A DNA stretch of 64,000 bases, from NCBI RefSeq assembly GCF_035666175.1, contig NZ_CP142016.1, positions 496,001 through 560,000 of the forward strand. Reading direction: 5' to 3'. The position numbers were made by a program, and so were the translations under genes. This DNA comes from Riemerella anatipestifer (lineage in GTDB: Bacteria; Bacteroidota; Bacteroidia; Flavobacteriales; Weeksellaceae). Positions 46,666 to 55,463 of this stretch are shown here, in pieces. The notes below the pieces were generated by a model that worked only from the letters and a program-made list of their open reading frames with translations, did no database searches and was not told where the DNA came from. Positions within the stretch are counted from its first letter, which is position 1, and each line of letters opens with the position of its first letter.

Positions 46666-48009
46666 ATGAAAAGACAAATTTTAAATTTAGCTAAGCCTGC
46701 ATTAGTTCTAGGATTAGCATTAGGACTTACTAGTTGTAATAGAGACGAGACTGCCACAACAACCTCTGAGACTCCTACCTCCGAAAGAATGATTACCGTA
46801 GCAGGAGCCATTATGGGACAAAATGTAGGAGACGGCAACGGTGGTACCATCCTCTACTCTATTTCTAAACAAGACGCTAAAGACCCCAATAAGAGTTTCA
46901 ACATTTTTGAAAATGGTTTCTTAGTAAGGTCTGAAAGAACTGCAAGATTACAATCTTCAGAAGACGGCACAGTTATGTTTAATATCGCCTATGCTGGAGC
47001 TAACGGTGGCGAATACTCTAGATACAGAGTAAAAGGAGGTAATGTATTTGAGGAATTTGGTGCTAAAGTTAATATCTCTCAATATGCAACTACCTCTCCT
47101 AGATGGGTAAAATTATTTGATGGAGACAAAACAGGGGTAGCCGTAAATGTACAAACCCCAGTTGTGAAAACAGGAGAAAACAATGTGTACCAATACACTA
47201 GAGGTATCGCTAGTATTGTATCGCTAGACCTACAAGAATCTCTCATCACTAATAATACTTCTTTTGAGATACCACTCAGTGCAGAAGAAGAAAAGCTAGG
47301 GCATCATATCTTTAGACTAGATGCTCCTACTCTAAACAAAGCTAAAAACAAACTTATTATAGGTACTTGGTTAAGAAAAACTAACCCCGCTACAGGAACC
47401 AACCAAAGTACTTTTGAAAGATTAGGCTCTAAATCGGTTATTGTAGATTACCCTTCGCTTAAAAATCCTAAAGTGATTACCTCTACAGTAGGCTTTGGGG
47501 ATACTAGTGGCTACAGAAGTTTCAATAGCTTCCTAGGAGAAGATGGCAACATCTACCAAGCGACACAAAGAGATTCTAAAGGCTCTCATATCCTAAAAAT
47601 TAATTCGGACAACGAATACGATAATTCTTATGTATTCAGTCTAGACGCTGCTTTGGGAGTTAAAGGCTCTTATATAGAATGTTGGAGATATGCTGGTAAT
47701 GGCATTGCTTATGTTATGTACACTCATATAGATGCACCTACCTCTGCCACTACCAATTTAAAACAAAGCTTCTTAGCTAGAGTAGATTTAAAGGCTAGAA
47801 CCGCCTCTAAAGTAGATTTACCTTACGATGCAGATTTATACTTCTTCCAATACCAAGGTATGGTAGTAGATGGCGACGAAGTATTTATTACCTTTGCACC
47901 TGTAGGTAAAGATGGTAACATCTACATACTCAACAGCAAAACTGGAAGCGTAACCAAAGGAGCTAAACTGATTAACAAAACTGGAAATCACTTCATAGGA
48001 GCTTTCTAA
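46666..48009 (+). CDS. DUF4374 surface lipoprotein, XusB-like
   Basis: 447 residues. The signal peptide ends in a lipobox (LGLTSC, Cys24), followed by an acidic/Thr-rich spacer and a large beta-rich body, consistent with the beta-propeller of DUF4374 proteins. In Bacteroides, XusB of the XusABC system is, as I recall, a DUF4374 lipoprotein that captures ferric enterobactin and works with the TonB receptor XusA. The gene lies 9 bases after the interrupted receptor. With the receptor broken, any captured siderophore could not be imported by that receptor. Confidence 0.8.
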   Translation: MKRQILNLAKPALVLGLALGLTSCNRDETATTTSETPTSERMITVAGAIMGQNVGDGNGGTILYSISKQDAKDPNKSFNIFENGFLVRSERTARLQSSEDGTVMFNIAYAGANGGEYSRYRVKGGNVFEEFGAKVNISQYATTSPRWVKLFDGDKTGVAVNVQTPVVKTGENNVYQYTRGIASIVSLDLQESLITNNTSFEIPLSAEEEKLGHHIFRLDAPTLNKAKNKLIIGTWLRKTNPATGTNQSTFERLGSKSVIVDYPSLKNPKVITSTVGFGDTSGYRSFNSFLGEDGNIYQATQRDSKGSHILKINSDNEYDNSYVFSLDAALGVKGSYIECWRYAGNGIAYVMYTHIDAPTSATTNLKQSFLARVDLKARTASKVDLPYDADLYFFQYQGMVVDGDEVFITFAPVGKDGNIYILNSKTGSVTKGAKLINKTGNHFIGAF

Positions 48010-48030
48010 CTTACTTGCTTTGAATATAAA

Positions 48031-48071
48031 ATCGGGAGTTAGAGCTATTTATTCTCTACTCCTGATTTTTT
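48031..48071 (+). terminator. Terminator between import and reduction modules
   Basis: ATCGGGAGT...AGAG (48031-48044) pairs with CTCT-ACTCCTGAT (48054-48066), followed by a T run. It may be only partial, since no clear promoter follows before the ankyrin gene. Confidence 0.6.
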
Positions 48072-48100
48072 CGCTTATCAATCATTAAATCATTAAAAAA

Positions 48101-49591
48101 ATGAAAATAAAAAAATTTTTAGCATTAGGACTAGGACTTATCTTCTCTAATGCTATCGCACAAAACACTCTTCTAGAAAGAAACTTCTGGGAAAACAAAC
48201 CCCAACTAGAAACCGTAAAAACCGAAATAAAAAAAGGAAATAACCCTGCCGAAGCCAATCCTGCCAACTTTGATGCTACCACTCTTGCCATTCTTCAAAA
48301 CGCTCCTATAGAAGTTATAAAATACCTTATAGACCTTGAAGGAAATGGCATCACGAAAAGCACTCACGACAGTAGAACTTACCTTCATTGGGCAGCGTTT
48401 AAAGGCAATGCAGAACTTACCGAATGGCTTTTGAAAAAAGGAGCTTCTGTACAGCATACCGATAGTAGAGGTAATACACCTTTAGCCTATGCTACATTGG
48501 GCGGACTTAAAGACACCAAAATTTACGACCTCTTTTTAAACCACGGAGTTAACATCAGACAAAAGTATAAAGACGGAGCCGAAATTTTCCATTATGCTAT
48601 TTCTAACGATGATGAAAACTTAACCATTACAAACTATTTTCTAAGCAAAGGTGTTCCTCTAGAGGTTAAAGATAATCTCGGCAGAAACATTGCCGATTAT
48701 GCTTCCAAAGGACAAAATCTTAACTTACTAAAAAAACTTATCGAAAAAGGTATTAAACCTAGCTCCGAAGCCTTATTATTCGCAGCAAGAGGAAGTAAAA
48801 AATGGCAAGAAGTTGCTCCTTTCTTCAATTTCCTCATCAATGACCTTAAAATATCTATCAACACAACAGATGCCGAAGGTAATAATGCTCTACATTATGC
48901 ACTTTCGGGTAGAGGAATCAATGATGATATGGTACAATTTTTTATAGAACAAGGTACTTCTTATGAACAAGCCAACCAAGAAGGAGACACTCCTCTAATG
49001 AAGGCTTTCCAAAGGAATAAAACTGATTTAGTTCAACTTATGCTTTCCAAAGGAGTGGGTAAAATAAATGCTACCAACAAGAAAGGTATTTCTGCTCTAG
49101 GTTTTGGTGTACAGTATGCCAGTCCAGAACTTGTAGAAACCCTTATCAAGAAGGGAGCAGACATCAATACAACAGACCAAAAAGGAAACCATCTAGGACT
49201 TTATCTTGTAGAATCTTACAATAAACGAGATAAAAATGCGTTAGAAAGCATCATTTCAAAAATAAAAATACTTACAGACAAAGGGGTTGATTTAACTAAG
49301 CCTCAAGAAGACGGAAATACATTAGCTCATTTGGTAGTCCAAAAACAAGAGCCTAAATTATTAGCTGTAATGAAACCTTACATTAAAGACATCAACGCTA
49401 AAAACAACGAAGGCTTAACCGCATTACACCTCTCTGCAATGATAAGCAAAGATTTAGAAATGATAAAACTATTGCTAGAAAACGGAAGCGATAAATCCTT
49501 AAAAACATCATTAGACGAAACCGCTTATGACCTAGCCATAGAGAACGAAATCTTAGGGAAAAATAAATCAGAATTAGAATTTTTAAAATAA
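48101..49591 (+). CDS. Exported ankyrin-repeat protein
   Basis: 496 residues: a signal peptide (about 1-21), then roughly ten ankyrin repeats. Clear ones include TYLHWAAFKGNAELTEWLL, NNALHYALSG and LTALHLSAMI. Ankyrin repeats bind other proteins; with an export signal this one should work in the periplasm. It stands between the DUF4374 gene and the DUF2271 gene (8 bases apart), so it may scaffold the receptor-reductase system (inference). Confidence 0.85.
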   Translation: MKIKKFLALGLGLIFSNAIAQNTLLERNFWENKPQLETVKTEIKKGNNPAEANPANFDATTLAILQNAPIEVIKYLIDLEGNGITKSTHDSRTYLHWAAFKGNAELTEWLLKKGASVQHTDSRGNTPLAYATLGGLKDTKIYDLFLNHGVNIRQKYKDGAEIFHYAISNDDENLTITNYFLSKGVPLEVKDNLGRNIADYASKGQNLNLLKKLIEKGIKPSSEALLFAARGSKKWQEVAPFFNFLINDLKISINTTDAEGNNALHYALSGRGINDDMVQFFIEQGTSYEQANQEGDTPLMKAFQRNKTDLVQLMLSKGVGKINATNKKGISALGFGVQYASPELVETLIKKGADINTTDQKGNHLGLYLVESYNKRDKNALESIISKIKILTDKGVDLTKPQEDGNTLAHLVVQKQEPKLLAVMKPYIKDINAKNNEGLTALHLSAMISKDLEMIKLLLENGSDKSLKTSLDETAYDLAIENEILGKNKSELEFLK

Positions 49592-49599
49592 ATTAAAGA

Positions 49600-50079
49600 A
49601 TGAAATTATCATTAAAAAATAGTTTAATCTTAGCTTTTACACTGGTAAGCACATTAGCTTTAGCTCAAAAAACAAATTATAAATGTATGCTCCAGCTCAA
49701 AAATTACAAAGGAGAAGGTGCCTACATTGTAGCATCTCTAGTCAATGCTAAAGGTGTTTATGTAAAAACACTAGCCGTAATGGGCGATGATGCCGAATGG
49801 TACAATACACTTAAAGAGTGGCATAAGTTCCAAAAAGTTAAAAAAGAAAAACTAGATGCCATCACAGGAGCTTCTGTATCTCCTGGAAACAGAGCTGCCA
49901 AAGTTTTTGAAATAGACTCCCAATGGATGAACAAAGGCTTTAAAATAAGATTTGAATCTGCCGTGGAAGACCAAGACTACCATATAAAAGATGTAGAAAT
50001 TCCACTTACAGATGCAGAAATCAGTCAAAAATATGAAGGTAAGGGCTACATAAGATTTATTAAACTTAATAAAATTTAA
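49600..50079 (+). CDS. DUF2271 periplasmic flavoprotein
   Basis: 159 residues with a signal peptide (about 1-22). DAITGAS at 86-92 matches the ApbE flavinylation motif [DN]xx[ST]GA[ST], so FMN is probably attached through a phosphoester to Thr89. DUF2271 proteins are known companions of PepSY reductases and ApbE in extracytoplasmic flavin electron transfer. It probably accepts electrons from the membrane reductase encoded 5 bases downstream and passes them to a ferric substrate or outer partner. Confidence 0.82.
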   Translation: MKLSLKNSLILAFTLVSTLALAQKTNYKCMLQLKNYKGEGAYIVASLVNAKGVYVKTLAVMGDDAEWYNTLKEWHKFQKVKKEKLDAITGASVSPGNRAAKVFEIDSQWMNKGFKIRFESAVEDQDYHIKDVEIPLTDAEISQKYEGKGYIRFIKLNKI

Positions 50080-50084
50080 TTTAG

Positions 50085-52268
50085 ATGAAGACGGCTATTT
50101 GGCGTTATTTACACTTGGGGTTAGCTTGTTCTATTTCTACTTTACTCATTATAGCCTCCGTTACAGGAGGCATTTTGGCATTAGACGAAATGGTAAAAAA
50201 ATCTGAATATAAAGCACACCAATTCCCTGCTCACATTTCCATTTCTGATGCCATTAAAAACATTAAACCTTCTTTTTCTGAAATACAAGAACTAAAAGTA
50301 GAACAACAAGTACTTATTGTAGAGGGATTTAACCAAGACCTCAACACCGTTGTAAGCATTACCAACCCATCTAATGGCAAACTTATAGCACCACCTAGAA
50401 AAAGTCATCAATGGGTCAGCTGGGCGAACACCCTACACCGTTCTTTATTCTTACACGAACTAGGCAGAGGCATCATAGGAGCTACCTCCTGCCTATTTTT
50501 ACTGTCTATTTTGTCTGGTGGGATATTGCTTTACAGAAGACAAGGCAACCGCTTACTATACAATGCTAAAACAAATACCAAAGTAGATTTCATACACTTT
50601 ATAGGTGGAAAATGGCTAGGTATTCCCCTATTCATCATCGCATTTACGGGGAGTATCCTGTTCCTCTTTAGATTTGAGGTACTACGCTCTACGCCTGCTC
50701 CAATAGAAACTTTCAAAACCAAATCAAAAAACACCTCTTCTCCATCAGAATTTGAAATCTTTAAAAACACCCCTCTCATAGAGGTTAAAAAATTGAGTTT
50801 TCCACTTTTTGAAGATGAGGAAGAATATTACGAACTTACCACCAAAGAAGCTACTTTCACTATCAATCAATTTACAGGAGAAATTATATCAAAACAAAAC
50901 CAAACCGCACTACAAAATTTTGAAGGACTTAATAAGGCTATCCACACAGGCAAAATCCATTTTATATGGGCAATAGTTTTATTTTTCAGCAGCCTTAGCA
51001 TTCCACTCTTTATATTTTCTGGCATCTTACTTTGGTGGAAAAGGAAAAAGAAGAAAATTAAAAATCCGTTCCAAGCCAATCAAGCACAATACATCATTCT
51101 AGTAGGCACCGATGGTGGCACTACTCTAGAGTTTGCCAATAAAATTCATCAGCAATTTTTAGACCTAGGTCTCCGCTCCTACCTTACCGAAATGAACCAC
51201 TACACCACCTATCCTAAAGGGCGTTTTTTACTATGTTTCGCCTCCACCTATGGTGATGGAGAAGCTCCTTCTAGTGCGATACATTTTGAAAAAAAGCTAA
51301 ATACCATTATACAACCTCACAAAATGAAATACAGTATCGTGGGATTTGGCTCTATAAACTATCCTAAATACAATGCTTATGCTACTCACATCGCCTCTAT
51401 TTTGGAAGAAAAAGAAACCTTTGAAAACGCTTTGCCGTTAGTAAAAGTAAATCAAAAATCACCAACAGCATTTCTAGAATGGGTACAGTATTGGAATGAA
51501 TATTTCCCAGAATATCAACTCAATACTTCGGAATCTTTTTACAGATTAAAACTCAAAAAAAAGATAAAACTTAAAGTGTTAGACAAAACCGAAGTGTGTA
51601 CACATAACCAATTATTTAAAATAACCCTTAAACCTCTTGTTAAAACGCCACTCCAATCTGGAGATTTGCTAGAAATAACACCTACGGAAAACCAACCCAG
51701 GCTCTACTCTGTCGCTAAACAAAATAATTCTATAACTCTATGGGTAAAACTTATCCCTAACGGATTGGGGTCTAATTTCCTCTATAATTTAACCATAGGT
51801 GATAAACTTAAAGCAACACCTATCCAAAACAAACATTTCCATTTTCCTAAAAAAACAAAATCGGTTCATCTAATATCCAACGGTACTGGTATAGCTCCAT
51901 TTTTGGGTATGATAGCCGAAAATACTTCTTTAACGAAAATCTATCTCTACGGTGGATTTAGACATCGTACCTCCATTATTTCTGAAATGGAAAAAGACTT
52001 AAACCTTTACATCAAAAACAATCAACTGACTAGCTATCAGTTAGCATTTTCTAGAGATACTAATGGCAATAGAATTACTAAATATATAATAGATGATTTG
52101 GCACAGATTATAGCCTCACTAGAAGATGGTGGCATTATGATGGTATGTGGTTCTGTAGAACTTCTATCAGATATAGAAACCGCTATCAACAACTATTCTG
52201 AAAAATACTATACGCCTAATTACACCTATTTTAAAAATAACCATCAAATCTTATCCGATGTTTACTAA
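50085..52268 (+). CDS. PepSY-transmembrane/flavodoxin/FNR fusion reductase
   Basis: 727 residues. The first 325 form a PepSY-TM protein: a first membrane helix (about 14-36), TLHRSLFLHELGRGI and further helices with His residues that may hold haem, and a periplasmic PepSY region. GRWK-type basic residues mark the cytosolic turn. From about 335 to 475 lies a flavodoxin domain (LVGTDGGTTLEFANK, ASTYGDGEAPSS), then an FNR-like FAD/NAD(P)H domain (PRLYSVAKQ, SNGTGIAPFLGM). It should carry electrons from NAD(P)H across the inner membrane. The equivalent of XusC is a PepSY protein without this fused reductase, as far as I know. Confidence 0.85.
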   Translation: MKTAIWRYLHLGLACSISTLLIIASVTGGILALDEMVKKSEYKAHQFPAHISISDAIKNIKPSFSEIQELKVEQQVLIVEGFNQDLNTVVSITNPSNGKLIAPPRKSHQWVSWANTLHRSLFLHELGRGIIGATSCLFLLSILSGGILLYRRQGNRLLYNAKTNTKVDFIHFIGGKWLGIPLFIIAFTGSILFLFRFEVLRSTPAPIETFKTKSKNTSSPSEFEIFKNTPLIEVKKLSFPLFEDEEEYYELTTKEATFTINQFTGEIISKQNQTALQNFEGLNKAIHTGKIHFIWAIVLFFSSLSIPLFIFSGILLWWKRKKKKIKNPFQANQAQYIILVGTDGGTTLEFANKIHQQFLDLGLRSYLTEMNHYTTYPKGRFLLCFASTYGDGEAPSSAIHFEKKLNTIIQPHKMKYSIVGFGSINYPKYNAYATHIASILEEKETFENALPLVKVNQKSPTAFLEWVQYWNEYFPEYQLNTSESFYRLKLKKKIKLKVLDKTEVCTHNQLFKITLKPLVKTPLQSGDLLEITPTENQPRLYSVAKQNNSITLWVKLIPNGLGSNFLYNLTIGDKLKATPIQNKHFHFPKKTKSVHLISNGTGIAPFLGMIAENTSLTKIYLYGGFRHRTSIISEMEKDLNLYIKNNQLTSYQLAFSRDTNGNRITKYIIDDLAQIIASLEDGGIMMVCGSVELLSDIETAINNYSEKYYTPNYTYFKNNHQILSDVY

Positions 52269-53235
52269 ATCTATCCTTAATAAAAGTTTCCTCATACTAT
52301 TCAGTTTATTATTTTCAACTTTTTTCTCGCAACATCTAGCTGTTAAAGACACCGTGCTAATGGGGTGTAGTTTCCAAATAAAAATAGTAGGGAAAGACAG
52401 TATTACCGCACACACTCTAGCCCAAGAAGCCGCTGAAGAAATCAGCAGAATAGAACATCTCCTCTCCGATTGGTTACCTAACACTCCCATATCCCAAATC
52501 AACCAAAACGCGGGGAAACAACCTATCATCGTTCCCAAGGAGGTTTTTGACATTACACAAAGAGCTAAAAATTACGCCGAAATAACGGGTGGTATTTTTG
52601 ATATTACCTATGCTTCTATGGATAAAATTTGGCGATTTGATGGTAGTATGACCTCGCTCCCTTCGTTTGAAGATATCCAAAAAGCTACTAGAAATATAGG
52701 TTATCAGCATCTCATCCTCAACGCTAAAGACCAGAGTGTTTTTCTAGAAAAAGAAGGTATGAAGATAAGCTTTGGCTCTATAGGAAAAGCTTATGCAGCA
52801 GATAAAGCTAAAGAAAAAATGATAGAAAAAGGAGCTTTATCAGTGCTCATCAATGCTTCTGGAGACATTACCACATGGGGAAACAAAAACTCCAAATCTT
52901 GGCGTATCGGCATACATAACCCTTACCAAAAACACCTGCCCATAAAAGTTTTAAAACTCTATAACGAAGCCATAACCACATCTGGAGATTATGAAAAATA
53001 TGTTTTATTTAATGATAAAAGATACAGCCATATCATAAATCCACTTACCGGCTATCCTTCTACAGGAACTATTAGTGTTACAGTAGTGGGCGAAAATGCA
53101 GAAATCTGTAATCTGCTAAGTACTTCTCTAATGATTCTAGGAGCTGAGAATGGTAAAAAACTCATTAAAAAATACCCAAAATATACCGCTTACCTCATCA
53201 CAGACCAAGGGAAAATACGCCATCTAAAGCCTTAG
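52258..53235 (+). CDS. apbE: FAD:protein FMN transferase ApbE
   Basis: 325 residues with an N-terminal export signal. SFGSIGKAYAADKAKE, NASGDITTWG, TSGDYEKY and HIINPLTGYPSTG are the ApbE motifs that bind FAD and magnesium. It transfers FMN from FAD to a Thr or Ser of periplasmic proteins; the DAITGAS site in the DUF2271 protein of the same operon is the obvious target. Its start overlaps the reductase gene by 11 bases, and its end overlaps the converging YigZ gene by 38 bases. Confidence 0.93.
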   Translation: MFTKSILNKSFLILFSLLFSTFFSQHLAVKDTVLMGCSFQIKIVGKDSITAHTLAQEAAEEISRIEHLLSDWLPNTPISQINQNAGKQPIIVPKEVFDITQRAKNYAEITGGIFDITYASMDKIWRFDGSMTSLPSFEDIQKATRNIGYQHLILNAKDQSVFLEKEGMKISFGSIGKAYAADKAKEKMIEKGALSVLINASGDITTWGNKNSKSWRIGIHNPYQKHLPIKVLKLYNEAITTSGDYEKYVLFNDKRYSHIINPLTGYPSTGTISVTVVGENAEICNLLSTSLMILGAENGKKLIKKYPKYTAYLITDQGKIRHLKP

Positions 53236-53905
53236 CTTGATCTAACACCTTTATTTTGGCTTGATGAATTTCGGAAAATTGCTCTACTAGAGAATCTTCC
53301 TTCGCCTTTTTTATTGAAGCAACAATACTGCAATTTTCATCAGCATTAAATTCTTTTATTTGAGCCTCATTTTTATTTAACAAAGTAAAAATCACATTTT
53401 GAAGACTGAAGGGAAACTCTATTCTTATTTGTGTTTCAAGTTCTTTGGTAACAATCTCTGCTTCGTCTAGCGTCATCTTAGCCGATTCTTTGTAAGTCTT
53501 TACCAAGCCACCTACACCCAATTTAGTACCTCCATAATACCTTACCACAATTAGTAAGATTTGAGTAAGCTCATTAGCTAAAAGTTGATTATAAATAGGT
53601 AAACCCGCACTACCAGAAGGCTCTCCGTCATCATTTGCTCTATAATTTTCTCCATTAAGCCCTAGCCTAAAGGCATAGCAATGGTGTGTTGCTTTAGGGT
53701 GCTCTTCTTTTATTTTATCCAAACACGCTTTTAGTTCTTCCTCATTATTTACAGGATAAGCATAGCCTAAGAATTTACTTCCTTTTTCTTTCAAAAGGAT
53801 ATTTTCTATAGGCTTACTAATGGTTTTATATTCAAAAATAACTGACGACAATAGCTCTAGTTTAGGTAAAAAATGAACACAAAAATAAGAATAAATACTA
53901 GTCAT
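53198..53905 (-). CDS. YigZ/IMPACT-family protein
   Basis: 235 residues from the ATG at 53905; homologues start near FEYKTI, so the first 24 or so residues may not be translated. THHCYAFRLG, NDDGEPSGSAGLPI and VVRYYGGTKLGVGGLVKTY are the family motifs, with a C-terminal RNA-binding-like domain. Its function in bacteria is not settled (translation or RNA handling is suspected). The 3' end overlaps apbE by 38 bases in convergent orientation. Confidence 0.87.
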   Translation of the reverse strand: MTSIYSYFCVHFLPKLELLSSVIFEYKTISKPIENILLKEKGSKFLGYAYPVNNEEELKACLDKIKEEHPKATHHCYAFRLGLNGENYRANDDGEPSGSAGLPIYNQLLANELTQILLIVVRYYGGTKLGVGGLVKTYKESAKMTLDEAEIVTKELETQIRIEFPFSLQNVIFTLLNKNEAQIKEFNADENCSIVASIKKAKEDSLVEQFSEIHQAKIKVLDQAKALDGVFSLGL

Positions 53906-54011
53906 ACAAAACGCCACAATGTTTAAAAATACTACACTCTTAACCCTTTAAGAGCTTTACTAGCTTTATGTGAGGCGGTTTTATAATAATTGCTAATCTT
54001 CAAATAAATTC

Positions 54012-54035
54012 ATTTAAGATAAATTTGTCTTAAAT
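54012..54035. promoter_or_regulatory. Palindromic operator of the Rrf2 gene
   Basis: ATTTAAGA and TCTTAAAT are separated by eight bases (TAAATTTG); the whole 24-bp element is symmetric at all but one pair. AAGAT/ATCTT-type half-sites are those of NsrR, the nitric-oxide-sensing Rrf2 protein. The -33 TTTG (54024-54027) lies inside it, so binding should block transcription. Confidence 0.6.
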
Positions 54036-54046
54036 AGAATTTTTAT

Positions 54047-54054
54047 TACATTTG
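54047..54054 (+). promoter_or_regulatory. -7 promoter box of the Rrf2 gene
   Basis: TACATTTG, 19 bases after the TTTG that lies within the operator. Confidence 0.65.
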
Positions 54055-54072
54055 CATAAAATTTAAAATATA

Positions 54073-54510
54073 ATGTTCTCCAAAGCCTGTGAATACGGAA
54101 TAAGAGCTTGTGCTTATATCACTATAGAGTCTATGCAAAATCGTAAGGTAAAGGTAGCAGACGTAGCCAAAAAGGTAGGCACACCTGAAGCGTTTACAGC
54201 AAAAATACTTAGTGCTCTTACCAAACATAACATCGTGAATTCTATAAAAGGACCATACGGTGGCTTTGAAATTGAAGAACAAAGAGCTAAGAATATTAAA
54301 ATAAAAGATATTGTAATCGCAATAGATGGCCACTCTATACTTTCTTCATGTAGCCTAGGATTTTCTTCATGTGATGAGAGTAACCCATGCCCACTCCATT
54401 TTAAATATGTGAGTGTAAGAAATGAACTTTGCAAAATGCTAGATACAACCACACTTTTCGAAATGGCTATAGATGTAAAAAACAAAAAATCAAAATTATT
54501 AGAGGTTTAA
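54073..54510 (+). CDS. Rrf2-family iron-sulfur regulator, NsrR-like
   Basis: 145 residues: a winged helix-turn-helix (about 1-80) and a cluster-binding loop CSLGFSSCDESNPC (Cys-x6-Cys-x5-Cys), close to the Cys-x4-7-Cys-x5-Cys of NsrR and IscR. The neighbours (RIC repair protein, nos genes) make nitric oxide the likely signal, sensed through the cluster. It probably represses itself through the palindrome at 54012-54035 and may control the following gene. Confidence 0.85.
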   Translation: MFSKACEYGIRACAYITIESMQNRKVKVADVAKKVGTPEAFTAKILSALTKHNIVNSIKGPYGGFEIEEQRAKNIKIKDIVIAIDGHSILSSCSLGFSSCDESNPCPLHFKYVSVRNELCKMLDTTTLFEMAIDVKNKKSKLLEV

Positions 54511-54595
54511 AAAAATTTAATCTAAAAAACGATAAAATTATCCGAAATAAAAACTCAATAAAAATATTAAATAATCAATAACTTTTTAATAAAAA

Positions 54596-55324
54596 ATGAA
54601 TCTTATGAATTTACAAACCAAACTAATCGGTGAAATAGTAGCAGACGACTTCAGAACGGCTACTGTATTTAAAAAATATAAAATAGACTTCTGCTGTAAA
54701 GGAGACCGCACCATTGCTGAAGCATGTGAGAAAAAAAATATAAACCCACAAAAGGTTTACGATGATTTGGCACAGATACCTTCTACAGAGATTGCTGAGA
54801 TAGATTTCAAATCTTTCCCACTAGATCTTCTAGTAGATTATGTAGAAAAAACTCATCACCGCTATGTGGAAGAAAAAATCCCTATCCTACAAGCCTTTTT
54901 AGAAAAGCTTTGTAAAGTTCACGGACAAAGACACCCTGAACTTCTTGAGATAAAAACATTGTTTAATAAGTCAGCTCAAGATTTATCAGCTCATTTAAAA
55001 AAAGAAGAACTCATTCTCTTCCCTTTCATAAGAGTCATGGTAAATACCAAAATATCAGGAAAACCTTTTGTGGCAGCCCCTTTTGGAGCAGTAGAAAATC
55101 CAGTTAATATGATGAAGCACGAACACGATACAGAAGGCGAGCGTTTTAGAAAAATTGCTACACTAACATCTGATTATACACCACCTGCAGACGCTTGTAG
55201 CACATACAAAGTTACCTATGCTATGCTTGAAGAGTTTGAGAATGATTTGCATCGTCATATTCATATAGAAAACAATATTCTTTTCCCTAACGCAATAAAA
55301 TTAGAAAGTGAACTTTCAAACTAA
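54596..55324 (+). CDS. ric: Iron-sulfur cluster repair di-iron protein (RIC/ScdA/YtfE)
   Basis: 242 residues. The N-terminal ScdA domain has DFCCKGDRTIAEAC; the C-terminal hemerythrin-like domain supplies His and Glu ligands for two irons (THHRYVEE, MKHEHDTEGERF, HRHIHIENNILF). RIC proteins repair iron-sulfur clusters damaged by nitric oxide or peroxide. It is 85 bases after the Rrf2 gene on the same strand, and is followed by a terminator. Confidence 0.93.
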   Translation: MNLMNLQTKLIGEIVADDFRTATVFKKYKIDFCCKGDRTIAEACEKKNINPQKVYDDLAQIPSTEIAEIDFKSFPLDLLVDYVEKTHHRYVEEKIPILQAFLEKLCKVHGQRHPELLEIKTLFNKSAQDLSAHLKKEELILFPFIRVMVNTKISGKPFVAAPFGAVENPVNMMKHEHDTEGERFRKIATLTSDYTPPADACSTYKVTYAMLEEFENDLHRHIHIENNILFPNAIKLESELSN

Positions 55325-55356
55325 TCATATTTCTAAATAACACACTCTATATCAAC

Positions 55357-55388
55357 AGGAAGTGTATTTTCAAGTACACTTCCTTTGA
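55357..55388 (+). terminator. Terminator of the Rrf2-RIC unit
   Basis: AGGAAGTGTA (55357-55366) pairs with TACACTTCCT (55375-55384). The T tract is short. Confidence 0.65.
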
Positions 55389-55463
55389 AAAAAATCACAA
55401 TTTCTTTTAATCACACAAATAAAGGATATCGTGAAACAATTTAATCCGTAAAAACACAAAAAC

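Noticed and set aside
55357..55388. Hairpin behind ric as an operator of the Crp/Fnr gene
   Set aside because: It is closer to the ric stop than to the next start, has a stem-loop shape rather than an FNR or NsrR half-site, and fits a terminator.
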